From Adenophora triphylla var. japonica (lineage: Eukaryota > Streptophyta > Magnoliopsida > Asterales > Campanulaceae): a stretch of DNA of 64,000 nt. The position numbers and the translations under genes are program-made. A model generated the notes under the pieces. The model was not told the origin of the DNA and did not search any database. It saw only the letters and a program-made list of their open reading frames with translations. Below are positions 35,853-47,800 of this stretch, in pieces; position 1 is the first letter of the stretch; each line of letters begins with the position of its first letter. Location of the stretch: contig JAFEMH010000336.1 in NCBI GenBank assembly GCA_022495995.1, positions 773,001-837,000 of the forward strand. The letters are read 5' to 3'.

Positions 35853-38800
35853 ATGGGGACGGAAAATCCAAACCGCTCAAATGCCTATCTTAGGCCAGCT
35901 GGTACACCTTTTGCTGCTCCTCAAAGTACCACACCTTTTTTATCATCTCGTCCCGTGGTAGGGTCAGAGGCCTCTGCTTTTAGGCCAACCACGGTACCTG
36001 CACCCATGAGTACAACTCCTTTCCTCTCGTCTGGGCCAGTTCCTGGGCCAGAGGCTCCAGGTTTCAGACCCACTCAACCATCACCTATACCACCTTCGTT
36101 TGGCCCACCAGCCACGGGACCCTTCCAGCGTTTCCCAACACCACATTATCCGTCAATGGGTCAAGTACCTCCTCCACCCAGTTCATCTGTGGGGCAGCCA
36201 GGCTTTCCCCCAACATTTAGACCACCTTCAGGCCATGTTTCAACCAGTCCAGGTAGCCAAAACCTTCAGCCCCAGATATCATCAGTCCCTATGGGATCTC
36301 TGCCTCATGTGCCCTTAAAAAATAATGTTCCTCAGTCATCTATAGACTCGCCATATTTTGCTTCCAGGCCACACATACAGCAACCACCTCCATCGATGTT
36401 GCCATCTTATCCCAGCGCTGTACGAGGCACTCCACCACCCCCTTTGCCTGGTTATCTAAATGTGCAAGCAAATGCTGTAACACAACCACCTGGACAAGCT
36501 GCACACTATTCCAATCGAGGAGGCTACGTTCCACCCCAGCCAGCAGTATCTGCCCCATTTCATTCTCACCAAGGTGGTTATGCACCAACTCCGCCTGTTG
36601 CTCCTCCATTAGGAATGTATATGGGGGGACAGGTACAACATCCAGGCTCAGCACCTCCTACCGGTTCATTGCAAGGCTTGATAGAAGATTTCAGTTCCAT
36701 TTCTCTTGGATCAGTTCCAGGATCTTTTGATCCTGGCCTTGATTCTAAAGCATTGCCTCGGCCTTTGGATGGTGATGTGGAGCCTAATTCCTTTAGTGAG
36801 ATGTATCCAATGAATTGCAATTCCAGATACATACGGCTTACAACTAGCGCCATACCAAATTCACAGTCTCTGGTTTCAAGGTGGCATTTGCCTCTTGGAG
36901 CAGTTGTTTGTCCCCTTGCAGAGGCTCCAGAAGGGGTGAGTATCAATCTATGCTCTAAAAGTTGTTATGATATATGACATGCTTTTATTCTTTTATGTCC
37001 AATAATCTGCTCTTTTTTACTTGCAAATTGTTGTTCATTCAGGAGGAAGTGCCAGTGGTTAATTTTGTTACAAGTGGTATTGTTCGTTGTAGAAGATGTC
37101 GCACATATGTAAACCCATATGTGACTTTCACAGATGGTGGAAGAAAGTGGCGTTGCAACATATGCGCTTTGCTCAATGATGGTAAAGCTCTAACTAACAC
37201 TAGAAGAATCTTTGATTTTGGAATTACATTTATTGCTGATCCATTCGGAGACTGATTATATCTGTTACTGAGGTTTGATGATTACAAACTTTAGATTATT
37301 TTGTAACAGCTTTATGCTCATACCTCGTAATGAGTATGAATGAACATATTTCAAAGGATTGTATACATCCCCCTTTTAACCTATTTTCTCGTTCAGAGCC
37401 ACTTCTAGCCACTTCATTTACATCCTTACGTTGCCCATGGGTTCCATTTATTTATGCAAATTTATCTACTGAAAACCTGAAAGGCTTTTGCGCACTCGAG
37501 CTTGCTTCCCTTTTTGTTCATCCTTGTTTACATTTTTAGCCAAATAGCAGAATGTCTAGCTCACTTTGAAGTTGTTATTACATTATGTAGTTCGGAAGAT
37601 ACGCTCATCTCACATTATTTGATTTTCTTCAGCTCATGTATATTGTGAGGAACTCTTGCTGTTATTTTGTAGGTTGGCCATATATGTTGGGTACTTTTCC
37701 TTCATAAATTCCTTTTCACACTCTGGGAACTATATTTAAAGCTCCTTACCCGAGTCAGAATGTTATAGCCTATCCAAATGACTGTTTGCTTTGCTACCTT
37801 TGAACTTCCACAAACTTGTTCAAGTATCATGGCTGGTAGTAATAAAATCATCTGCATATAGTGGTTAAACCCCCTTATTTTTATCTTGTTAAGGGAACAT
37901 ATCTGTGGTCCATCAAGATGCATAACTCACTGTTGTTAGTATTCCACTAACACTAATGGTGTCCTCGTGAAATTCTTATTTCAACATTTTCTTTCGTAAA
38001 TACACACTTCTTTGATCACCAAAATGCCATCCTGAGATCTAACATGAGTACTAAGAGGAAGAGATCTATTGAAACAAATATAAACAAGATTTCATTCTGA
38101 ACAAGGAAATATTCAGTGATTCAAATATGTCATAATCAGTGGGAATTACTTATTGAAGTCCAACGTGTATCGAACAAACCTTTTTTTTTTTGGTATCACA
38201 ATTTCCATATTAAAATTGTGATACCAAAAACTGATTAGAAGTGTATAGCATAACGGATGGTGTATCTATTTTGGCAATTATATTTATTCTTTTATTACTA
38301 AATATCCTCATGGGGAGAACCTGAGCGCAATGAAAAGGTTTCTCCATTGTGACCCTGAGGTAAGGGGCAGAACTAGGGATACAGTCGCTCCATGTACCGA
38401 GGTAAGAGCGCATACGTTAGACCCTCAGGCCTTCGATAGCAGGAACCTTGGCTATTGGTACTGGGTTGACCTTTTTCTTTTCACTAAACTTCCTATACAA
38501 ATAAAATTTATTTTATTTCTTTTCTAATTGATTTAGAAAATGTTCCCTATTGTCTGCTCGATTTTGTTACTTGTTAGTCAATGGTTTGATTTAAAGATGC
38601 TAAAGCTCTAACATTCAAGCTCTCAACATATGTTTCAAGCAAATCGGTTTCTATTTCAAAACATATGAGGTTCTTAAGCTCACAAAACATGAAACACTCT
38701 AATCACTGATTCTTTCTTGCATTAAGATAAGTGCTTTATGGTTAATCTAGTCACATGGATATTATTATTTATTTATTTACTAAGGATAAAAATTTGAAAT

Positions 38801-41800
38801 TAAGAGTTGGGAGCTTCTGTTCTTTGCATATGAGTTGACCACGGAGAGCTCCATAACCAAATGGCAAGCATTTCTTAAACTGATTTACTATTTACCGGAA
38901 TACATGACTCAGAAAAAGCAAGCGGTAAGGGGAGAAATTTTCCTATATCTGCTATGGAAGTGGGTTGATGTTCACCTAGTGTAGATTGTAGAGCATGAAC
39001 CTAAATTGATTGATGGGCAATTTAGGAAGAAGAAAGGGACATGCAAAAATGGGTTAAGAATATTTTTTTCAGACGAGTCCGGCGAGGAGCCAAGTACGTG
39101 CCAGCATACTAAATGGGTGCAAACAGGCTTTCCTTATATCTTTATGTAAGAATTGTATAATTTAGCCGAGGTAGTGGTTAATCCAACAATTCCACTCTAT
39201 AGTTTTAATTACTTATTTTATCTTACCATCGATTTAGAAAAAGATAATACTAAAAGTAGTATGGGAGTTCTTGGAAGTACTTTTAGTCAGGTATTATGTA
39301 ATTCACTTTAGTATTACATAGATGTCTCTTTGCGCCTTGGATTTCAAAGATTGCCATGTCCAGCAAACATGTTTTATGCTGACACTCATGTCGTTGTCCA
39401 GAAATAGTATTAGATTGCATGTATAAATATGCTTATCTATAGTACTCTGTATATATTAAGAGAGAAGGATTTAGGGTCTCTTGGACTCTTTGGCCCCTCT
39501 TCCTATTTTCCCCTAGGCCCTAAGTCATAACCGTCATCACATTTTAGTCCCTTTGTAACCACCATTCCAGCAACTTTTCCCTCCATTTTATCAAGTTTGT
39601 TAACCTACTAAATCTTTCACTAACATATTTATACAATAATAAATTAAAATAATAATAAACATAATATAAAAACTTTAAATATTGAATAGTAAAAGTATAT
39701 ACTCCCTCCGTCCCACTACAATCTACACACTTAATATTTGCATTGTAATTAAGGAAAAGTGTTAGTGGAGTAGGTGTTGCGAGTATGAAAAGTGAGGTAA
39801 GAGAGAGAATGTGGGGTAGGGAATAATAATTGAATTGCTGTTGTGAGTATGACATGTGGATCCCATTAATATAAAAATAATAAAACATTTCCATTTTAGG
39901 AAGTGTGTTGTTTGTAGTGGGACGGAGGGAGTATTTGAATTCTTGCATACGCGTAGTGTCTACCACATTACATTGGTACTTAATCCCTGTAGGCATGAAT
40001 GAAGTATTGTTTTAGATACTGGCTAATAGAAGATGCAGGTATATCATGCATCATGACATATCATTATCTGTGTGTTGCTTGTTCAGTTTGTTTACTTTTG
40101 TATCTTTGTGTTTCTCACCCTGCCTATTCTACTGCAAATCATCAGTTTGTGGGAACCTGTTTTTCCCCTGTGATCTATTGGTTCTTGGACAATATAAATT
40201 ATTCATGCTGACCAATTCCATTTCTTTGTTTCCAGTTCAAAATGACTATTTTGCTCCTTTAGACGCTAGTGGACGCAGAAATGATTTACACCAACGTCCT
40301 GAGCTCATAAAGGGTTGTGTGGACTTTATTGCTCCAGCTGAATACATGGTGCGGCCACCAATGCCACCTCTATACTTCTTTCTGATTGACGTATCAATAT
40401 CTTCTGTTAGAAGTGGAATGCTTGAGGTATGAACTTCTACCCTGCACATGCATGCATTTTACATTATTGTTACACTGGTATATATTCAAATTGTTCCGTA
40501 TGATGACCTAGATTAATGTGTGTGTGATTGTTTATGCTTTGAGGAAAGTGCAGTCTAGGGTATGGTTGCGGGTGCATTCCCATATCTCGTTTTCTGGATA
40601 TTGTTTGGAGTACTATGAAAATGAATGGATGCATGCGTGCAACTCATCTCTGATTGGCCTGGAAGTGTTTGGATTTTGGAATACTAAACCTGCAATTGAA
40701 TTTTGGAGAATGTATGATTAAAAGTTTCCATTGAATTTCAGTGGCAGTGTATAGTCTGCTTTTGACCGGTGCCCACTGGTTTTTACTGTTTGATTCTGTT
40801 TTGGAGATAGAGGAATAAGTTTTATTAGGATGTCTCAACGTACGTGAGTGTCTGCGTATACTCTGGGCAAGCTGCAGTCATATGTGGTACACTGCCTTCA
40901 GTATTGGTGCCTTTCTCTTTTGTTGTTCAAGTGATATTTGGTTGTGGGATATGAATGATGGATACTGCAAAAAGGAGTCAGTTGCTATATTGGAAATGGT
41001 TGGGTTGATGGATAAGATATGGTTGGGGGAATATTGAATACATTTCAAAGTTATCCGGTGATTCTTTCCTTTTTGGGTGCCCACATACAGTTCAAGAAGG
41101 ATATCTGGTGGATAAATGGCGATACGTTGGGGTAAAAAATGTAACTTTCTTATAAGCAAGGGCTTCGTAGCAAGCACTATACTAATTTTGTTTGGTGAGT
41201 TGAAACTTAAAATGGATAAAAGACTCAAAGGGGAAGGATACAAAAAGGATCTAGGAGCTGGATTCAATAAGGCTCTCCCCTAATAATGATTGTAATTATG
41301 TTATATTAGCTCATGGAGTCAGTTTTGTTTTCAATAATACTGAAGATCCAATTATAGTAGTTCCATCTTGATGTGTCAATCAGATAAATATCATTGAATG
41401 CCAATTAAATAATTGAGACAGCTAGGTTGTTCATGAGTGATCGAGGATTGCTCGTGTTCTCTCTTAGATCGAGATAGTGAAGTGCTTGGTGGTTTATGAT
41501 GTCTTGAGGAATGAGTGGCTGGAGATGATGAGGTGTGCTGCTACCCTTGAGGAAGTGACAGTTGATGGCCCGTGAGACTGCATTTAACCCGCGTCTGACT
41601 GTTGTGGCTTGATTGACATGGTAGAGCCGAGGGATGTTTTCAAATGCTGTTTTCTAAGAATTAATCTTCCTTTATTACCCTTGTAATGATCATGTTCACC
41701 TTTTATTGGTTGTTCTGAGAATTGAAGTCTGGATACTTCAGTTGTAAATGTACTATTACGTTCTCACTGATAGTTAGGGCTGTTGTGAATTCACGCAGCG

Positions 41801-44800
41801 GAACGGCCCAAGCTTAGAGTAATAATAAGAGCAACACACACGAAAAGTAAATCACACACAAAGGAACACACAAGAATTGTTAACCCGGTTCGTTGCAACA
41901 ACAACTACGTCCGGGGGCGCTACCAAGCCAAAATATTCTCGCTAATATTTTCAGATGTTACAATTTGTTTCTAGGCTATCACATGTATTTATATGAAACA
42001 ATAAATCAAATCCTAGTAATATTCGAATTCCTACTCAAGAAAGTAATCTTCTTTCTATCCAAATACTACTATCAAAAGGAATCACCAAAGCAAGAGGAGA
42101 TCTTGTCAAAGTAGGAAACAAATCAGCTGCAGAAATATCCTTCCCGACAGGTGGGCGGTCGCCCACCACGCCATGGGCGGTCACCCAAGTTGGAAATTCC
42201 CGGAGCCCAATCTTCTGCATAACCGGGCGGTCGCCCATCACCACCTCAAGGCCGCCTCACTCCGACAGTCCCCTTCGACGATTTTCTTCTTGATCTTTAC
42301 CAACTCCTCCGACCGCGGTTCAAATTCCTTTATTCATGGTTTTGACTCCACATCCCAACAATCTCCCACCTGGAGACAAACCATCCATGATACCTCTCTT
42401 GAAACAAATTTCAGTGGCCAGCTATTGCGTTGGTAGCGCCCGGCCTCTTGTCTAGTTATCCAAGTGAGTTGAAGCCGAGCTACGCTTCAACATAACCGCT
42501 TGGTTCTACCATGCTCGAGTCTTCATTCCGAATGATCCTCCCTGCACATTCCGCTCACTTGCTTGCTAACTATCGATCTGAGCGGCGCGAATCCACGTGC
42601 CCCACACAATCACAAGCTTGGAACCTTTGTGTGTTCTTTGCAACCCATCGCATCACCGTTCTAGATCCCGCTCCCATGTTGGCCAAATTGGCTCCGCGTC
42701 GGCCGACTTCATTACCCAATTTTCTACCAACATACCGTTTAGTGAAATTTCTCCCACCATGGCGATCTCGGCCACCACCATTCATCATTGGGATGCGCCT
42801 TCGTTTCCCCCAACGACTCATGTTGCATGTGGTATACAACATATTTTCCACGCCGCCACGAGCTACCAAGCTAGTTCCGATGTTTACCTTCCATGTCCCA
42901 CAACCGAAGGTCACCACACAACCCTCCTTATCAAGTTGCCTTATGGAAATTAAGTTCCTCTTCAAATCCGGAATATGTCGCACATCACGTAGCCGCAAAA
43001 CAGTCCCATCCGTTGCTTTGACCCGAACGACCTCTTTTTCAATGACCTTGACAGGATTATTGTTTCCCAAACGAACAACCCCAAAATCACCCGGAACGTA
43101 CTGCTCCATTCTTTCGCACTGCGCATTTAATGAAACGCCGAGCCCGAATCCAAAACCCACGAACTGCTGAATCAGCCTCCCACCAAGATTAATGCATCCG
43201 CTATCTCCTCAAGAACATTCAATTTCCTCGCTACGCTCGACCGCCGGACAACTTCTCCTAAAGTGCCCCTTCTCCCCACAATCATAGCAAGTAATCACCT
43301 TCTGCCACCCTTACTCTTTTCACCTGACATTTAGCTGCTAGCCCCAATGTCCCACCCTTACTCTTCCTACGAATTTCTTCGCCAAGAATCACATCAACGA
43401 CATCCGAAAACTTCAACTTCACTTTTCCTGTTGAAACGTTAACTGCTATCGCAGTCGTATCCCAACTTTCCGGCAAAGAAGAAAGTAAAATCAACGCTAG
43501 TACCTCGTCATCAAGAGTAACAGCCACGGAAGACAGTTGGGTCGCAGTAGATTTGAATTTACTTATATGCTTTGTTGCCGACATGCCCTCCACCATCCTT
43601 ATGTTCATCAGCTTCCTCGTTAGATGAGCTTTATTCGCCGCCGATGGTGCCTCGTACATGCTCGCCAACATCTCTAACATCTCCATGGTAGTCTTCGCCT
43701 CCAAAACATTCTTCGCCACATCCTTGGTCAACGTTTGCCTAACAAGCCCTAACGTTTTCCGATCCAAGATTTCGAATTTTGCTTCCTCTATGTCCGTCGG
43801 CTTTTCTTTTAATGGTAGATACAAATCCTTGTTCCATAGAACATCCTCGATTTGTGTCTTCCAAAAATTGAAATCCGTCCCATCAAACTTTTCGATCAAC
43901 ACCTTATTACCATCCTCCAAAGCTCCCAATAAATCCATGGCCAAAGATAGCCCAAGCAATGATTCGACAAAATCAAAGCTCTGATACCAGTTGTTGTGAA
44001 TTCACGCAGCGGAACGGCCCAAGCTTAGAGTAATAATAAGAGCAACACACACGAAAAGTAAATCACACACAAAGGAACACACAAGAATTGTTAACCCTGT
44101 TCGTTGCAACAACAACTACGTCCGGGGGCGCTACCAAGCCAAAATATTCTCTCTAATATTTTCAGATGTTACAATTTGTTTCTAGGCTATCACATGTATT
44201 TATAGGGAACAATAAATCAAATCCTAGTAATATTCGAATTCCTACTCAAGAAAGTAATCTTCTTTCTATCCAAATACTACTATCAAAAGGAATCACCAAA
44301 GCAAGAGGAGATCTTGTCAAAGTAGGAAACAAATCAGCTGCAGAAATATCCTTCCCGACACGTGGGCGGTCGCCCACCACGCCATGGGCGGTCACCCAAG
44401 TTGGAAATTCCCCGAGCCCAATCTTCTGTACAACTGGGCGGTCGCCCATCACCACCTTGGGCGGTCGCCCAGCCCGACAGTCCCCTTCGACGATTTTCTT
44501 CTTGATCTTCACCAACTCCTCCGACCGCGGTTCAAATTCCTTTATCCATGGTTTTGACTCCACATCCCAACAAGGGTTGTTACACGAAACGAGCCTGCTC
44601 GAGCTCGGCTCGGGCTCGGCTCGAAAAAAGCTCGAGTTCGAGTGGGCTCGAGTTGAACTCGAGCTCGAGCTCGAACCGATTTTTAAGCTCGTCATTTTTT
44701 CGAGCTCGGCTCGTGTTCGGCTCGTATGTTCGACGAGCTCTGTTCGAGATCGACTCGTTTGAGCTCGACTCGGGCTCGGCTCGTTAAAAGCTCTAATGAA

Positions 44801-47800
44801 TTTTAGTATATATATAAATATATAAGCTCGTTTAGGCTCGAGTTCGATTAAAACTCGAATTAGGGCTCGATAAAACTCGTTTGATTTCAGATTTTTTTCA
44901 AAAAATAAGTCGAAGCTCGAGCTCGGCTCGTTATTACTCGAGTTCGAGCAGCTCGCGAGCCAGCTCGCGAAAAGATCGAAACTTGATTCGAGCCGAGCTC
45001 GAACAGGCATTCTGGGCTCGAGCTCGAGCTCGAGAAAAGCTCGAGCTCGTTTAAAAGTTAACGAGCTCGAGCTCGAAACATCAAAAGCTCGGCTCGGCTC
45101 GGCTCGGCTCGTTTACAGCCCTACTGATAGTAGGACAAGCAGTCAACAAATGTGGTAGTAAGATATGTATGTAAACACACACAAGTGTGTGTGTATATGT
45201 ATACATAATGCTGTATCCTTTCCACCTGTATTCTTTATTTATAAATTGGTGCATCGCTGCATTGCATTCTCTCACACCCTAATCTCATACCCGTATCCAT
45301 GCTTCATAGGTTCTGGGGTTCTTACTGATTGCTCAGCATACTCCTTAGTATTGTGACTTATCCCATTCGAAGGCTCTCGTTTTTTACTTTTTTAGCATAT
45401 TATATTGTGAATTGATTTATGTATCCAAGTTCTTCATTTGTCTTGATAATGTGGTTCTGCTGCTCTGAGGTGATACTATTACTGTTGAAGTAGCTTTTTT
45501 TATTCAACAAAGAATTTCTTCTTATTATTTTTTTCCTCAATGAACCTGAGTGAGACTGTTAATATGCTTATTATTTTGTGTGCTTTTGTTGTTATTGTTG
45601 TTATTTTTTATTGATTATCCCTTACTAATCTGTGATGGCAGGTTATGGCACAGACTATCAAGTCTTGTTTGGATGAGTTGCCTGGCAGTCCCAGAACACA
45701 GATTGGATTCATAACTTTTGACAGTACAATTCATTTTTATAATATGAAGGCAAGTGAGGGATGACTTGAAATATGCAATTATTTCATTTCCCTGTATAAT
45801 CTTAATTATTGTTAATTAACTTTATGATATTTTCTTTTGCCAGTCATCTTTGACACAACCTCAAATGATGGTGGTCTCAGATCTAGATGATATATTTGTT
45901 CCTTTGCCAGATGATCTTCTTGTCAACTTGTCAGAATCTAGACCTGTGGTAGATGCATTCCTAGATAGCTTGCCTTCTATGTTTCAGGATAACGTGAATG
46001 TGGAATCTGCTTTTGGTCCAGCCTTAAAAGCAACATTCATGGTTATGGTTAGTTTTTTGTTTTCCATCTCCTCTTTTTTTTTTGCTGTGACTTTATTTTC
46101 TTCACCAAATATACATATATGTATTGTAAGTTACTGTTTTAGGTTAAAGAAAATCTGTCTACTTGGATCTTTTTGAGTAACTCAGGTCTTCCAAAACTGT
46201 CCTTGTCAATCTGGACTTGTTAAATAACAATCATTTTGACTTTTTTTTTCTTCTGTACAGTCTCAGCTTGGTGGGAAATTGTTGATTTTCCAGAATACTC
46301 TACCATCACTTGGTATTGGGCGTTTAAGGTTGCGTGGAGATGATATTCGTGTTTATGGAACAGATAAAGAGCATGCTTTACGAGTAGCGGAGGACCCATT
46401 TTTTAAACAAATGGCTGCTGATTTTACTAAATTCCAAATTTGTGTGAATGTATATGCATTCAGTGACAAGTACACTGATATTGCCTCCCTAGGTATGTCT
46501 TTATCATGCTTTTTTCCATCTCTCAGTGACTATTGCTAATATTGGAAGGGAATCTTTAGAGAAACAATCATAAGATTTGTTGACTTATGTTTGCTTTTCG
46601 TAGGTTGTTCCTTCTGTTGCTATGGTATCTTAGGTTGAATCGTTTTTTTATCTTATCTATTGCTGTTTGAATCAAACAACAACATTATTGTTTACTTGCT
46701 CCTTGAATATGTTACCAATGACTTGTTTCCATTTCACTCTCACTAAAAAGTGTGTACATGTTCCACGAATCCTGCATCTTGTAAGCTTCCTTCCCTCCCT
46801 CACGATGACCTATATGAATTTCTCCTTGGGTGAATGACCGAAATATGCAACGTACTTTCACTTTTCTTACAATTAGTGTAATATACTACTTTTTGACATC
46901 TTAATCATATGTACTTAATTAATTGGTTACATATAATGCAATGTATTAACGGAGACCCTAACGACGTTAAAAAAAAACTTAATAAAAATGCCAACATGGC
47001 ATTCAAATCAGCACGCCACATAAGAAAAGGAGCAACACCCGTTAAATACACTAACATTGGTTAAGAAGAACACAAACCCCGATAAATAAATTAACTAGAC
47101 TGCCTTCACTCCAACTCACCACCACCCACCCACTATCCACCACCACCCACTATTCACCACCACCAACAAAACCCATATCATCACAATTCTGGCTCAGATT
47201 AAAAACTCAAACCGAGCCCACCTTTTCAAATCCATATAGCGAGTCGAGAACACAAATCCCAAATTAAGATAATACTAGCTACAAATACAATATTTCTATG
47301 AAATATTGCCATTAGTACCATAAAAAAATTCTCTAACCTAGGTTGAATAGATGATGGAGGAATTATTTGGAAGAGGGAAATTATTTAGAAATTTTGGACT
47401 GATATTGATCTCCCAAAAGGGCGCTAGGTTGAATTGGAAGATCTCTAATGGACTGCATCCGAAATTAACCAATGAAAGTTTTGATTTCAAAATCAGATCT
47501 GAAAGAGGGCGGGTGGGAGTGGAGAAAGAGGTCGACGGCATAGATCTGGAGCTGTGGTCTAAGAGAAAGCCTTCAAAGAAGCCTTAGTGAACTGGATAAG
47601 CATGCTGGGCTCCAGTTATGGAGGAGGGAGGCGAAAATTGATGGATGAAATGGCAAATATGGAGGAAGGCGCGAGGATGAAGATGTACAGCGTCGGCGGT
47701 GCCCGGGCATGAATGGGTGAATGGGCTTGGTTGGAGATGGATAAGAAATCAAAACTAGAGGTTAAGAAAAAGATGGAATGTAGTGGTGGAGTGGAGTGGA

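Larger units (their letters stand above)
37182..40235 (+). other. SEC24A intron with SINE, hairpin and MITE
   Basis: 3.05 kb. It holds a short perfect hairpin (38187-38230), an Au-type SINE (about 38310-38480) and a Stowaway-like MITE (39702-39931). The rest shows no coding potential. The upstream exon ends after the first base of a codon. Confidence 0.85.
41781..44572 (-). mobile_element. Non-autonomous Copia-type element with gag only (TR-GAG type)
   Basis: LTRs at 41781-42360 and 43992-44572 start TGTTGTGAATTC and end CATCCCAACA on the plus strand; they are about 95-97% alike. The flanks AGGGC (41776-41780) and AGGGT (44573-44577) are a near-perfect 5-bp duplication. TGGTATCAGAGC beside the right LTR and a purine tract beside the left LTR place it on the minus strand, antisense to SEC24A. 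The 1.6-kb interior has gag, zinc knuckle and protease traces but no integrase or reverse transcriptase, so it needs enzymes from another element. Confidence 0.88.
41775..45123. mobile_element. hAT MITE with GAGCTCG-rich interior, split by a retroelement
   Basis: The left end TAGGGC (41775-41780) and right end ACAGCCCTA (to 45123) are inverted. A perfect 8-bp duplication CTGATAGT flanks it (41767-41774, 45124-45131), the mark of hAT transposons. After its first 6 bp the TR-GAG element has inserted; the MITE continues at 44578. Its 550-bp interior is dense in GAGCTCG and GGCTCG repeats on both strands and can fold extensively. Confidence 0.85.
40427..45641 (+). other. 5.2-kb SEC24A intron enlarged by nested transposons
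   Basis: Donor GTATGA at 40427 and acceptor TGATGGCAG ending at 45641; the frame is kept on both sides (phase 0). About 3.3 kb of it is the hAT MITE with the TR-GAG element inside. The rest has no coding signal. Confidence 0.9.

Noticed and set aside
36340..36946. Minus-strand open frames over the first coding exon of SEC24A
   Set aside because: Shadows of the Pro-rich N-terminal coding sequence.
40518..41267. Open frames in the SEC24A intron before the transposons
   Set aside because: No relatives, no splice signals in the right phase; SEC24A is complete without them.
42511..43170. 219-codon plus-strand open frame
   Set aside because: Antisense shadow of the gag-protease region of the TR-GAG element.
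44246..45010. 254-codon minus-strand open frame, Ser/Glu/Arg-rich
   Set aside because: It runs from the LTR of the TR-GAG element into the GAGCTCG repeats of the MITE, so it is a chance product of repeats.
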